From positions 248,001-312,000 of the forward strand of contig OZ251449.1 of the NCBI GenBank assembly GCA_965242505.1: DNA of 64,000 nucleotides. Direction: 5' to 3'. Positions 7,865-16,553 of this stretch are shown here, in pieces (position 1 is the first letter of the stretch; the number at the start of each line of letters is the position of its first letter). This DNA is from UBA2966 sp965242505. GTDB lineage: Bacteria; Pseudomonadota; Alphaproteobacteria; UBA2966. A program made the position numbers and the translations under genes. The notes under the pieces were generated by a model. It saw nothing but the letters and a program-made list of their open reading frames with translations. It was not told where the DNA came from and made no database searches.

Positions 7865-8140
7865 TCACCTTCCCAGGAAACGGCCAACGAGGCCCACGGC
7901 GCTGAAGCCAAACACCACCAACGCCGCCATGTAGTGTCCGCTCATCAAGAGGAACGTCCCCGCGCCGATGCACGCCAACGGTATGGCGAAGTCGAGCCAC
8001 TGACCCAAGTTCGTTTCCTTCCTGTCGGTTTTCTGCTCGGCCCTCTCCCACTCGATACGGTGGTCTTGCTCCTTTCCCGCCATGACGAGGATGCGCTCCG
8101 CGCTTCCGGGCGACGTGCGCTCATACTCGCCATACACCAT
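7865..8140 (-). CDS. DUF2335-type small membrane protein
   Basis: Of the 91 residues, the first part YERTSPGSAERILVMAGKEQ followed by DHR-x-EWERAEQ matches the PG-x-A-x-x-I-x-x-MA-x-x-Q-x-HR helix that defines DUF2335. The second half forms two membrane spans (FAIPLACIGAGTFLLMSG and MAALVVFGFSAVGLVGRF). Family members are usually longer at the N-terminus by some tens of residues, so this is a short version or its true start is upstream at a non-ATG codon; the ATG at 8140 has a poorly spaced ribosome site. Function is unknown; some members are encoded by phages or near toxin genes. It is isolated between repeats here. Confidence 0.6.
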   Translation of the reverse strand: MVYGEYERTSPGSAERILVMAGKEQDHRIEWERAEQKTDRKETNLGQWLDFAIPLACIGAGTFLLMSGHYMAALVVFGFSAVGLVGRFLGR

Positions 8141-8261
8141 ACCTCGACATTACCCGATATCGCTCGGCGTCGATATGGCGTCCGGGGATTTTCATCGGAG
8201 TCCCCGGCTTCCCGCGAAAGCGTTCGTGAAGAAATCCCGAGACCTCCGCATGAAGAGCGTC

Positions 8262-8405
8262 CGTCCGGCGACGGGGCGCCGCAGGGTCCGTTCGCGCTTC
8301 TCTCCCCGGCGCCGAGACCCCCACCCCGACCCTCCCCCTGCAAGGGGGAGGGAGAAGAAGAGAGGGGGGAGGGAGAACGAGGGAGGTCGGGAGGGGGGTG
8401 GATGG
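8262..8405. repeat. dispersed GC-rich repeat
   Basis: GACGGGGCGCCGCAGGGTCC, the CCCCTGCAAGGGG core near 8340, a short purine-rich stretch, then AGGTCGGGAGGGGGGTGG, directly downstream of the ppx stop. Confidence 0.75.
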
Positions 8406-8421
8406 CGGTCCGCCCGTCGGC

Positions 8422-9954
8422 TCACGCGCCGGTCCCGATCCGGCTCCGCGGCGCCAGGTTCAGACACCGCGCGACGGACGCGAGCCTCCTTTCGACGAGC
8501 TCGCTGTAGAGAGGCGAGTCCTCCGGGGCCAGGCGGAGCGTGACCTCGCCGGCGCTCCTCTCCAGCCGGGTCCGCGCCAGAACGCCGGGAGCGCCGCCGG
8601 AGAGCGTGAGCCCGAGACGGAGCGTGACCCCGACGAGCTTCGCCCGTCCGGCCGTCGACCGGTCGACGAGGGTCCGCGCGGGCTCCGTGACCGGCGCGTC
8701 GCCGGCGCCGTGGTGCCGGGCGTGAACGGCCAGCGCGACGAACGCGCGTCCGGCGTGGTCTATCCCGACGACCGGCGCCTGGAACACCTCCTCGAAGGCC
8801 TGCGCCGCGCGGTAGCCGGGGTGCGCGCGCCAGGCGACATCGGACAGCAGGCAGGCCGCCAGGCGCAACCGGCGGTCCTCCGGGCCTTCCCCGTCGAACA
8901 GGGGCGCCATCCACGCCGCCAGCTCGTCGCCCGTATCCCCGAACCGGGAGGCGCGCGCCGCGAACGCCCGGCACCGGTCGATCAACGGGTCCTCGGCCCG
9001 GAGCGCTTCCGGCAGGCGCTCGTACAGCAGACCCTCGCGGAGCCCGCCGGCCAGGAACACGACCCGACCGGGCCGCAGGCGGCGCAGGACCCGGGAGAGG
9101 ACGGCGGCGGCGGCGGGGAGCGACTCCAGCCGGCGCCGGTTCACGCCCTCGATCCTGGCCAGGGAGTCGGCGCCGAGGCCGGAGATCAGATCCGCCAGGG
9201 CGGCCGCCTCCGGCCGCGCGATCTCGTACTGGTGCACGATGCGCAGGGGGTAGTCGCGCCGCGCCATGTGGATGCGCGCCAGCGAGCGCCAGGCGCCGCC
9301 GATCGCGTAGAAGTCCCTCTTCCTCGACTTCCCGAGCCAGGGCGCGCGGTCGAGGGCGCGGTCGGTCGCGGCGATGCGTTCCTCGGGCGCAAGGCCCATC
9401 AAGCGCAGCGCGCCCAGAGGCAGCGTCACGCCGTCCCCTATGCCGCCCGAATCGATCCTGACCAGTTCGAGGCTGCCGCCCCCCAGATCGCCCATGACCC
9501 CGTCGGCGCCGGAGACCGCCGACGTGGCGCCCAGGGCCGACAGGCGGGCCTCCTCGGCCCCGGACAGGACGCGCACCTCCAGGCCGCAGGCGTCGCGTGC
9601 GCGGGCGACGAACTCCCGCCCGTTGGCCGCCTCCCGCACGGCCGCGGTCGCGACCGCCTCGGGGACGCCGGCGCCGATCTCCCGCGATATGGCGACGAAC
9701 CGCCCGATCGTGGAAAGGGCGAGGTCGACGCCGTCCTCGTGCAGCGCGCCGGTCTCGGCGAGGTCCCGGCCGATGCCGCACAGGACGCGCTCGTTGAAGA
9801 CGGGGAGGGGCGCGCGCGCCAGACCCTCGAAGACGACCAGCCGGACGGAGTTCGATCCGACGTCGATGACGGCCCGCCGCCGCGCGTCGGCGGCCCCGGA
9901 CCGCGGGTTCCGGACGGGGGCCTCGGGCGTCGGGTCAATCGCCGTCGAGGACAA
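8422..9954 (-). CDS. ppx: Ppx/GppA family exopolyphosphatase
   Basis: 510 residues. The actin-like ATPase fold is signalled by AVIDVGSNSVRLVVFEG (about 29-45, phosphate-1 loop) and GDLGGGSLELVRI (about 155-167, phosphate-2 loop); the catalytic Glu region is TAAVREAANGREF. The C-terminal HD-like domain (about 310-500) has CLLSDVAWRAHP. Exopolyphosphatases remove terminal phosphates from polyphosphate or hydrolyse pppGpp. The start overlaps the end of ppk1 by 20 bases on the same strand, so synthesis and breakdown of polyphosphate are translated from one message, the common alphaproteobacterial order ppk-ppx. A dispersed repeat follows the stop. Confidence 0.92.
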   Translation of the reverse strand: MSSTAIDPTPEAPVRNPRSGAADARRRAVIDVGSNSVRLVVFEGLARAPLPVFNERVLCGIGRDLAETGALHEDGVDLALSTIGRFVAISREIGAGVPEAVATAAVREAANGREFVARARDACGLEVRVLSGAEEARLSALGATSAVSGADGVMGDLGGGSLELVRIDSGGIGDGVTLPLGALRLMGLAPEERIAATDRALDRAPWLGKSRKRDFYAIGGAWRSLARIHMARRDYPLRIVHQYEIARPEAAALADLISGLGADSLARIEGVNRRRLESLPAAAAVLSRVLRRLRPGRVVFLAGGLREGLLYERLPEALRAEDPLIDRCRAFAARASRFGDTGDELAAWMAPLFDGEGPEDRRLRLAACLLSDVAWRAHPGYRAAQAFEEVFQAPVVGIDHAGRAFVALAVHARHHGAGDAPVTEPARTLVDRSTAGRAKLVGVTLRLGLTLSGGAPGVLARTRLERSAGEVTLRLAPEDSPLYSELVERRLASVARCLNLAPRSRIGTGA

Positions 9955-12121
9955 GGTGCGGGTCGGGGGCGGACGTCTCCAGCGCCTTGCCGCGCCCGGA
10001 AAGACTGGGGTTGGTCATGAAGTAGGTATGCGCCGAAAACGCCTCGTCGTCCAGTTCCGATCTCGCATAGGTCCCGTCGGGCCGGAGCGTCCAGCTCTGG
10101 GCCCTGTCCTTGAGGTTCGCCACCATGATCTGATCGAGAACCTGCTCGTGAACCGTCGGGTTCTCCAGCGGCGTCAGCAGCTCGACCCGCCAGTCGAAGT
10201 TCCTCGGCATCCAGTCGGCGGACGAGACGAAGACCCGGGCGTCGGGCGACGGCAAGCCGCGGCCCGCGCCGAAGCAGACGATGCGGGAATGTTCCAGGAA
10301 GCGGCCGATCACGCTCTTCACGCGGATGTTGTCCGAAAGGCCGGGGACGCCGGGACGCAGGCAGCAGATCCCGCGCACGACGAGGTCGATCTGCACGCCG
10401 GCCCGACTCGCCCGGTAGAGGGCGTCGATGAGCTTCCCGTCCACCAGGGAGTTGATCTTCGCCCAGATCTCGGCCGGACGCCCCGCCCGGGCGTGCTCGA
10501 TCTCCCGGTCCACCATGTCGATCAGCGTGCCGCGCATGTTCTGGGGCGAGTTCACGAGCCGCTCCAGGCGGCGGGGCGGCGCCGTTCCCGTCATGTAGTT
10601 GAAGACGTCCGCCGCGTCGCGGCCGATGGCCGGATCGGAGGTGAAGAACGAGAGGTCCGTGTACACCCTGGCGGTGACCGGGTGGTAGTTCCCGGTTCCC
10701 AGATGCACGTAGGTCTCGAGCCCGTCCTTCTCGCGCCGGACGACGAGCGAGACCTTGGCGTGCGTCTTCAGCGAGACGAAGCCGTACACGACCTGAACGC
10801 CGGCGCGCTCGAGGTTCCGCGCCCAGCGCAGGTTCGCCTCCTCGTCGAACCGCGCCTTGAGCTCCACCAGGGCGGTCACGGACTTTCCGGACTCGGCCGC
10901 CTCGATCAGCGCCGCGACGATCGGCGAATCGTCGCTGGTGCGATAGAGGGTCTGCTTGATGGCGATCACGTCGGGGTCCGCCGCCGCCTGTTCGACGAAC
11001 TGCACGACGACGTCGAAGCTCTCGTAGGGGTGATGGACCACGAAGTCCTTCTCCTGGATCGCGGCGAACAGGTTCCCCCCGGCTTCCCTGACGCGCTCCG
11101 GGTAGCGCGGGCTGTAGGGCGTGAACAACAGCTCGGCGCGCTGGCCCAGAATGAGCTCGCCGGTGTCCCCCAGGCCGAGAATCCCGTCCACCACCGTCAC
11201 CGCGTCGTCCGGCGCCCCGATCTCCGCCGCGACGAACCGGCGCAGGTCCTCCGACATTCCCGAATCGACGAACAGCAGCGTCACGCTGCCCCGGCGGCGG
11301 CGCTTGATCGCGGACTCGTAGAACCTGACCAGGTCCTCCGATTCGTCCTCGATCTGTATGTCCGAGTCGCGCAGGACCCGCACCAACCCCTCGCCCACGA
11401 CGTCGTAGCCGGGGAAGAGCTGGTCGACGAACATCCGCACGATGTTCTCGAGTGAGAGGAAGCGGGCGGCGTCCCCGGGCAGCCGGAAGAACCTCTCGAC
11501 CTGGTGCGACAGCGGGATCAGGGCCCGCAGCATGTGGCCGTCGCTCCGGCGGGACAGCTGAAGCACCATCGCGAAGCCGCGGTTCTGGAGGAACGGAAAG
11601 GGATGGGCCGGGTCGACGGCGATCGGCGTGAGCACGGGAAACACGCGCTCGAGAAAGAGGCGGCCGATGAACTCCCTGTCCCCGTCCGTCAGATCGGCGG
11701 AACCGAGGACGACGATGCCGGTCTCGCGGAGCCGATGCCGGAGCGCCGACCAGACGCGCGCCTGGTCGGCCATCAGGCGGTTGGCCCGGGTGTTGATCTC
11801 GGCCAGCTGCTCTTCCGGAGAGAGCCCGTCCTGGCTGAGCTCGCGGACGCCGGCCGCGATCTGGCCGCGGATGCCGGCCACGCGGACGGTGTAGAACTCG
11901 TCCAGGTTGACCGCCGAGATCGACAGGAACCGGAGCCGCTCCAGCAGCGGGTGGGACGGGTTCTCGGCCTCCTCGAGGACCCGCTCGTTGAACGACAGCC
12001 ACGACAGCTCCCGGTTGATGTAGCGCTCGCCCGACCGGGCCGGCGCCTCGCCGGGGCCGTTCCCGCCGGCCGCTGCCTCCCGGTCCGCCGTCTCGCGGGG
12101 TCGTGTCTCGGCGATCGCCAT
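9935..12121 (-). CDS. ppk1: polyphosphate kinase 1
   Basis: 728 residues, the usual PPK1 size. The N-terminal domain includes YINRELSWLSFNERVLEEA (the signature start), the head domain follows, and the two C-terminal phospholipase-D-like domains contain the catalytic phosphohistidine region, visible as VSLKTHAKVSLVVRRE and YVHLGTGNYHP, with the ATP-binding arginines nearby. The enzyme reversibly transfers the gamma phosphate of ATP to polyphosphate. A leading stretch of about 35 polar residues precedes the conserved start; the ATG at 12121 follows a GGAGG site, so I keep it. It is the first gene of the ppk1-ppx pair. Confidence 0.95.
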   Translation of the reverse strand: MAIAETRPRETADREAAAGGNGPGEAPARSGERYINRELSWLSFNERVLEEAENPSHPLLERLRFLSISAVNLDEFYTVRVAGIRGQIAAGVRELSQDGLSPEEQLAEINTRANRLMADQARVWSALRHRLRETGIVVLGSADLTDGDREFIGRLFLERVFPVLTPIAVDPAHPFPFLQNRGFAMVLQLSRRSDGHMLRALIPLSHQVERFFRLPGDAARFLSLENIVRMFVDQLFPGYDVVGEGLVRVLRDSDIQIEDESEDLVRFYESAIKRRRRGSVTLLFVDSGMSEDLRRFVAAEIGAPDDAVTVVDGILGLGDTGELILGQRAELLFTPYSPRYPERVREAGGNLFAAIQEKDFVVHHPYESFDVVVQFVEQAAADPDVIAIKQTLYRTSDDSPIVAALIEAAESGKSVTALVELKARFDEEANLRWARNLERAGVQVVYGFVSLKTHAKVSLVVRREKDGLETYVHLGTGNYHPVTARVYTDLSFFTSDPAIGRDAADVFNYMTGTAPPRRLERLVNSPQNMRGTLIDMVDREIEHARAGRPAEIWAKINSLVDGKLIDALYRASRAGVQIDLVVRGICCLRPGVPGLSDNIRVKSVIGRFLEHSRIVCFGAGRGLPSPDARVFVSSADWMPRNFDWRVELLTPLENPTVHEQVLDQIMVANLKDRAQSWTLRPDGTYARSELDDEAFSAHTYFMTNPSLSGRGKALETSAPDPHLVLDGD

Positions 12122-12198
12122 ACGGCCTCCTTCGATCTTCCCCCGGCGATCCGGCGGGGCGCGCGCTCCATGTTACCAGATCGCCGCGGGATCGCGAC

Positions 12199-12290
12199 CT
12201 GCCCCCCTCCCGACCTCCCCCTTACGTTCTCCCTCCCCCTGGCAGGGGGAGGGTCGGGGTGGGGGTCGCGCCGGGGGGAAGGGCGCGAAC
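12199..12290. repeat. dispersed GC-rich repeat
   Basis: CCCCCTCCCGACCTCCCCC followed by an inverted CCCCTGGCAGGGG core and GAGGGTCGGGGTGGGGGTCG. It lies between the divergent starts of ppk1 and the gcvT-type fusion gene, within a 312-bp gap; the remainder shows no riboswitch that I can recognise. Confidence 0.75.
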
Positions 12291-12433
12291 GGACCCGGCG
12301 GCGCCTCCGCGCGGGTCATGGCCAGCACGGGAAATGCAGGTTAGATTCCGCGGACGGGAGATCACCGGGGACGGCGCAGGCCGGCGGCCCGCCCGCGCCT
12401 CTCCGCGCCGATCGAAACGCCGGATGGGAAGCC

Positions 12434-13984
12434 GTGAAGAAAACGCCGTTGTTCGACATCCACGCGGCGTCGGCGGGACGCATGGTCAACCTCAAGGGCT
12501 TCGCCCGGCCCGTCGAGTACGCGGGCCATGCCGAGGAGCATCGGGCCATACGGGAACGGGTCAGCCTCTGCGACGTGTCCCACATGGGAGAGCTCGAATT
12601 CAGCGGCAGGGACGCGCTGGCGCTGGTGGACAGGCTGATCACGAACGACGCCTCCCGACTCGACGTCAACCAGGCCCTCTACACCGTCATGTGTAACGAA
12701 GACGGCCACGTCATCGACGATCTGGTCTGCCTCCGCTTGGCGGAAGACCGATTCCTCTGGGTCGTCAACGTCACCCGGACCGACGAGGACCATCGCTGGG
12801 TCCTGAAGCACGCCCAGGGCCTCGACGCGCACGTCCGCGACCGGTCGGCGGAGCTCGCCCTCCTCGCCCTCCAGGGGCCCTATTCGAGCGAGGTCCTGCA
12901 AAAGATCGCCGGGGCCGACCTTTCGGAGATGGACTACTACCGGCTCGCGGAAACCACCCTCATGACCGACGAGGCGGAGGTCCGCTGCATCGTCGGCCGC
13001 ATCGGATACACCGGCGAACGGGGATACGAGATCTGCGTCTCCCGGGACCTCGCCCCCTGCGTGTGGCGGGCGCTGATGCGCGCCGGGCGTCCGCTGGGCA
13101 TCGCGCCGCACGGGGTCGCCGCCCGCGAGAGCGCGCGCACCGAAGCCGGCTACCTGCTCAACGGCAACGACATGGACGACCGGACCTACCCCCACGAGGT
13201 CGGCCTCGGGTGGGTGGTGAAACCGCACAAGGACTTCATCGGGCGGGAGGCGCTGGCCGCCGTCGCCGAACGGGGAACGCCGCGGAAACTGGTGGGACTG
13301 GAGGTGGAGGGGCGGGCCACGATCCGCCACGGATACCCCATCTTCAGGGACGGCGAACGGACCGGACGGGTCACGAGCGGCCCGCTGCCTCCCGAACTGG
13401 TGGGCGGCGCCTCGAGCCTGGGGCTGGGATTCGTCGCGAGCGCCCACGCCCGGGACGGCGAAGCCCTCCAGATCGACGCGCGCGGCGCGCGCCTCGATGC
13501 GCGAATCGTCCCCTACCCCTTCCGGAAACGGCGGGTGCGCGACGGCGCCAGGGTGGACACCCTGTCTCCCTACGGGCTGCGCTACGGCGAGGACCACCTG
13601 TGGGTCGGGGCCGTGTCCGAGGGCCGGGCCGCGATCGGGCTCACCGACTTCGGGCAGCGGCATCTCGGGGAAGCGCTGTTCTTCGAACCGCCGGCGCCGG
13701 GCGACCGCATCGTCCGGGGATCGCCGTTCGGCTGGCTCGACGCCTACCGCAGGCCCTTCGACCTGATCGCTCCGGTGTCGGGAACGGTCGTGGCGGTGAA
13801 CGCGTCCGCGGTCGAACGACCGGGCGACGTCAACCGCTATCCCTACGCGCGCGACGGCCTGATCCGGATCGAACCCGACGACGCCGGGGAGATCTCGGCG
13901 CTCGCCGGGCTCGCCGCCTACGCCGAGGCCACGCGCCGGCTCGAGCGGTACGACTCCTGGTCCCGGGACCTCAGGCTGACCTGA
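12434..13984 (+). CDS. GcvT-GcvH-like fusion protein with lipoyl lysine replaced by arginine
   Basis: 516 residues from a GTG at 12434 (GGGAAG ribosome site upstream). Residues about 1-370 are a folate-binding GcvT-family aminomethyltransferase: NEDGHVIDDLV holds the catalytic Asp region, GYTGERGYEI and ARESARTEAGYLL follow, and the C-terminal barrel has FIGREAL. Residues about 378-497 are a GcvH-type domain: YGEDHLWVG, AIGLTDFGQRHLGEALFFEPP and IAPVSGTVVAVN. In H protein the lipoyl lysine sits in ESVKA before the APVSG turn; here the aligned segment is LDAYRRPFDLIAPVSG, and the lysine position is Arg439 (codon CGC at 13748-13750). The domain therefore cannot be lipoylated in the normal way. 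No gcvP or stand-alone gcvH is nearby. It may demethylate another N- or S-methyl substrate, or use the domain as a scaffold. Confidence 0.85.
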   Translation: MKKTPLFDIHAASAGRMVNLKGFARPVEYAGHAEEHRAIRERVSLCDVSHMGELEFSGRDALALVDRLITNDASRLDVNQALYTVMCNEDGHVIDDLVCLRLAEDRFLWVVNVTRTDEDHRWVLKHAQGLDAHVRDRSAELALLALQGPYSSEVLQKIAGADLSEMDYYRLAETTLMTDEAEVRCIVGRIGYTGERGYEICVSRDLAPCVWRALMRAGRPLGIAPHGVAARESARTEAGYLLNGNDMDDRTYPHEVGLGWVVKPHKDFIGREALAAVAERGTPRKLVGLEVEGRATIRHGYPIFRDGERTGRVTSGPLPPELVGGASSLGLGFVASAHARDGEALQIDARGARLDARIVPYPFRKRRVRDGARVDTLSPYGLRYGEDHLWVGAVSEGRAAIGLTDFGQRHLGEALFFEPPAPGDRIVRGSPFGWLDAYRRPFDLIAPVSGTVVAVNASAVERPGDVNRYPYARDGLIRIEPDDAGEISALAGLAAYAEATRRLERYDSWSRDLRLT

Positions 13985-14023
13985 CCCGCGTTCCTCCCGC
14001 CGGCCGCGGCCGGCGCGGCGCCG

Positions 14024-14803
14024 TCAGAACAGCGCGGGGTTCAGCCCGCCGTCCAGCAGGATGCTCTGGGCGGTGATGTAGCCCGCCCTGTCGCCGCACA
14101 GGAAGGCGCAGGCTTCCCCGAACTCCTCGGGCGCGCCGAACCGGCCGACCGGAATCCGCGCGGCCCGGCGCTCCGCGGCCTCTTCGGGACTCACCCCCTC
14201 GCGCCTGGCGACGGCCTCGGTCGTGGCGCGGAGGCGGTCGGTCAGGATCTCGCCGGGAAGCAGGTTGTTGATCGTCACGTTGTGCCCGGCGACCTCGCGG
14301 GCGATGGCGCCGACCGCGCCCGTGAGGCCCGTCCTCGCGCCGTTCGACAGCACCAGGATGTCGATGGGCGCCTTCACGGAACCGGACGTGACGTTGACGA
14401 TGCGGCCCCATCGGCGCTCGATCATGCCGTCGACCGTCGCCTTGATGAGGACGATGGCCGTCAGCATGTTGGCGTCCAGCGCCCGGATCCAGTCCTCCCG
14501 CGTGAAGTCCCGAAAGTTGCCGGGCGGTGGGCCTCCGGCGTTGTTGACCAGGATGTCCGGCTCGGGACACGCGCCCAGCGCCGCCTCGCGGCCCTCTTCG
14601 GTCGTGATGTCGCCGACGACGGACGAGACCTTCGCCGCCGTCGCGGCCCGGATCTCCTCGGCGGTCGCCTCGACGGTTTCCGGCGTGCGGCCGGTGACGG
14701 TCACGTCGACGCCTTCCCGCGCGAGCGAGAACGCGCAGGCCTTGCCGAGGCCGCGACTCGAGGCGCATACGAGCGCCTTCCTCCCCGTGATACCGAGATC
14801 CAC
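14024..14803 (-). CDS. SDR family protein lacking the YxxxK pair
   Basis: 259 residues with an SDR Rossmann fold: CASSRGLGKACAF replaces the usual TGxxxGIG loop with S-S-R-G-L-G, then NNAGGPPPGNF, IVNVTSGSVKAP and a C-terminal YITAQSILLDGG. At the catalytic site the usual Tyr-x3-Lys is LSNGARTG: the Tyr position is Ser and the Lys position is Arg. A recognisable subgroup annotated as 3-oxoacyl-ACP reductase shares this LSNxARxG signature, so it is a family trait rather than a fresh mutation, but a normal hydride-transfer mechanism is doubtful. It ends facing the gcvT fusion gene and its start lies 16 bases after the hdaA stop on the same strand, so it may be the last gene of the purM-divergent operon. 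Confidence 0.85.
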   Translation of the reverse strand: MDLGITGRKALVCASSRGLGKACAFSLAREGVDVTVTGRTPETVEATAEEIRAATAAKVSSVVGDITTEEGREAALGACPEPDILVNNAGGPPPGNFRDFTREDWIRALDANMLTAIVLIKATVDGMIERRWGRIVNVTSGSVKAPIDILVLSNGARTGLTGAVGAIAREVAGHNVTINNLLPGEILTDRLRATTEAVARREGVSPEEAAERRAARIPVGRFGAPEEFGEACAFLCGDRAGYITAQSILLDGGLNPALF

Positions 14804-14805
14804 GC

Positions 14806-15486
14806 CTAACCTCCTTCCAGGTTCCGATCATGGGCCAACATCCGGCGCGCGAGCGGAACCGTTATCTCCCGCCGGTCGGCGAGCGAACGCTCGTCGAGCG
14901 CCTCGACGATATCACGAGCCGCGCGGAACGAACGCTCCATGTGGCGCACCAGATACGCCACGACCGCGTCTCCGACCCGGAGCTGCCGGTCCGCGAGCTG
15001 CTTGGCCAGAACCGCCGCGAGCAGCGCGTCGTCCGGCAGCCCGACGGCGACCGATCCCAGCGCGTTGACGCGGGAACGGAGGTCGGGCAGGTCCGCGTCC
15101 CAGGACCGGGGCGGACGCCGGCTCGTCATCAACAGGCTTCCGCCGCGCTCGACCGCGGCGTTGTAGGCATGGAGAAGGGCCCGCGCGTCGGCGCCCGAAT
15201 CGACGTCCTCGACGACCAGATCGGCGGGCCGCGCGTAGGCGTCCGACGCCGCCACCTCGGACGCCCGCGCGATGCGGGCGCCGGAACGCGCCCGGAAGAC
15301 GTGCGCGAGATGCGTCTTCCCGCACCCGGCGGGACCGTGCACGACGAGCCCGCGGCCGGGCCAACGGGGCCAGCGGTCGAGCCAGGCCACCGCGTCCGAG
15401 TTGCACGGGGCGACGAGGAAATCGTCCCGGCGCAGGGCCCGCCGCCGGCCCAGGTCCAGGGCGAGCTGCGCCCGGGCCCGACTCAA
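14806..15486 (-). CDS. hdaA: DnaA-related chromosomal replication regulator HdaA
   Basis: 226 residues. The N-terminal QLALDLGRR is the clamp-binding motif of Hda proteins, followed by DFLVAPCNSDAVAWLDRWP, a Walker A loop GPAGCGKTHLAH and Walker B LVVEDVD, as in DnaA domain III; the DnaA DNA-binding domain is absent. Hda with the sliding clamp stimulates DnaA ATP hydrolysis after replication starts. The start is a TTG at 15486 that overlaps the TGA of the upstream permease gene (TTGA); no ATG or GTG lies before the clamp motif. Translational coupling is therefore likely. The gene sits in the conserved permease-phosphatidyltransferase-DUF2066 run. Confidence 0.88.
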   Translation of the reverse strand: MSRARAQLALDLGRRRALRRDDFLVAPCNSDAVAWLDRWPRWPGRGLVVHGPAGCGKTHLAHVFRARSGARIARASEVAASDAYARPADLVVEDVDSGADARALLHAYNAAVERGGSLLMTSRRPPRSWDADLPDLRSRVNALGSVAVGLPDDALLAAVLAKQLADRQLRVGDAVVAYLVRHMERSFRAARDIVEALDERSLADRREITVPLARRMLAHDRNLEGG

Positions 15487-16553
15487 GGGCCGCCCCGCTT
15501 CTCTTCCAGGAAGTAACCGCTCCGGCGGTAGCGCTCGACCCAGAAGCGGACGAGGACCCCGATCACCGCGGCCGCGGGCACCGCCGCCAGGATGCCGACG
15601 ATCCCGAACAGGGCGCCGCCCGCCATGAGCGCGAATATGACCCAGACCGGATGGAGGCCGATCCGCCCGCCGACGAGAGTGGGCGTCAGGTAGAACGCGT
15701 CCAGGGTCTGTCCGATCACGAACACCAGGGCGACGAGACCCAGGGGCGGCAGATCGAGTCCGAACTGCACCAGCGCCACGACGAACGCGGTCCCGAAACC
15801 GATGACGGCGCCGACGTAGGGTATGAACGCGAGCAGTCCGGCGCCGAAGCCGATGAGCAGGCCGAACTCCAGCCCGACCAGCGACCATCCGACGGCGAAG
15901 ATCACGCCCAGAACGAGGGCGACCGCGCCCTGGCCGCGAATGAAGCCGGACAGCGCCTGGTCGACGAGGCGCATCTGCTCCCGGATCGTCTCCGCGCTCC
16001 GCCTGGGCAGGAGGGCGTCGACCCTGGCGACGATGCGATCCCAGTCGCGGATCAGATAGAAGGCCACGACCGGCGTGACGAAGAGCAGCGAGAAGAAGTT
16101 GAAGAGGAAAATCCCTCCGCGCCAGAGACCCGTCAGCGCCACGAGCCAGGCGGCCGACTCCTCCGCCAGCCCCGCCGCGATGCCCCGCACCTTTTCGAGG
16201 TCGGCGGCGTCGAATCCCGGAATCCGGCCCTCCAGGACGAGGAGGGCCAGCCCGCGGATCCGCTCCGCGTACTCGGGGACCCGCGCCAGGAAGCCCGTGG
16301 TCTGGACCTCCAGCGGCGGGAAGAGAACGAGAACCGACAGGCCGGCGAGCGCGAAGAACCCGGCGACGATGGTCGTGGTGGCGAGCGTTCGGGAAAGGCC
16401 GGCCGCCTCCAGGCGGTCCGCCGCCGGGTCGAGCAGATAGGCGACCGCGAAGCCGACGACGAACGGCAACAGAATGGTCCGCAGGAGATACAGGAGAAGC
16501 GCGGCGATGGCGATTCCCGCGACCCAGACGAGAAGCCGGTCCCACCGGATCAT
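15483..16553 (-). CDS. AI-2E/PerM family membrane permease
   Basis: 356 residues with about seven to eight membrane segments in the PerM layout: LLPFVVGFAVAYLLDPAADRLE near the N-terminus, a periplasmic helical stretch (about 65-150), then the conserved YLIRDWDRI motif and a hydrophobic C-terminal half (GLLAFIPYVGAVIGF, AVPAAAVIGVLVRFWVERYR). Members export small molecules or ions; only a few have known substrates, and autoinducer-2 export is not implied for this clade. It is the second member of the operon, overlapping the phosphatidyltransferase gene by four bases upstream and hdaA by four downstream. Confidence 0.9.
   Translation of the reverse strand: MIRWDRLLVWVAGIAIAALLLYLLRTILLPFVVGFAVAYLLDPAADRLEAAGLSRTLATTTIVAGFFALAGLSVLVLFPPLEVQTTGFLARVPEYAERIRGLALLVLEGRIPGFDAADLEKVRGIAAGLAEESAAWLVALTGLWRGGIFLFNFFSLLFVTPVVAFYLIRDWDRIVARVDALLPRRSAETIREQMRLVDQALSGFIRGQGAVALVLGVIFAVGWSLVGLEFGLLIGFGAGLLAFIPYVGAVIGFGTAFVVALVQFGLDLPPLGLVALVFVIGQTLDAFYLTPTLVGGRIGLHPVWVIFALMAGGALFGIVGILAAVPAAAVIGVLVRFWVERYRRSGYFLEEKRGGP

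Noticed and set aside
8192..9781. A 529-codon minus-strand ORF in another frame of ppx
   Set aside because: The overlapping ppx frame has complete motifs; this one is low-complexity Arg/Pro/Gly.
12122..12433. Glycine riboswitch ahead of the GcvT-type gene
   Set aside because: I see only the dispersed repeat; no recognisable tandem aptamer sequence.
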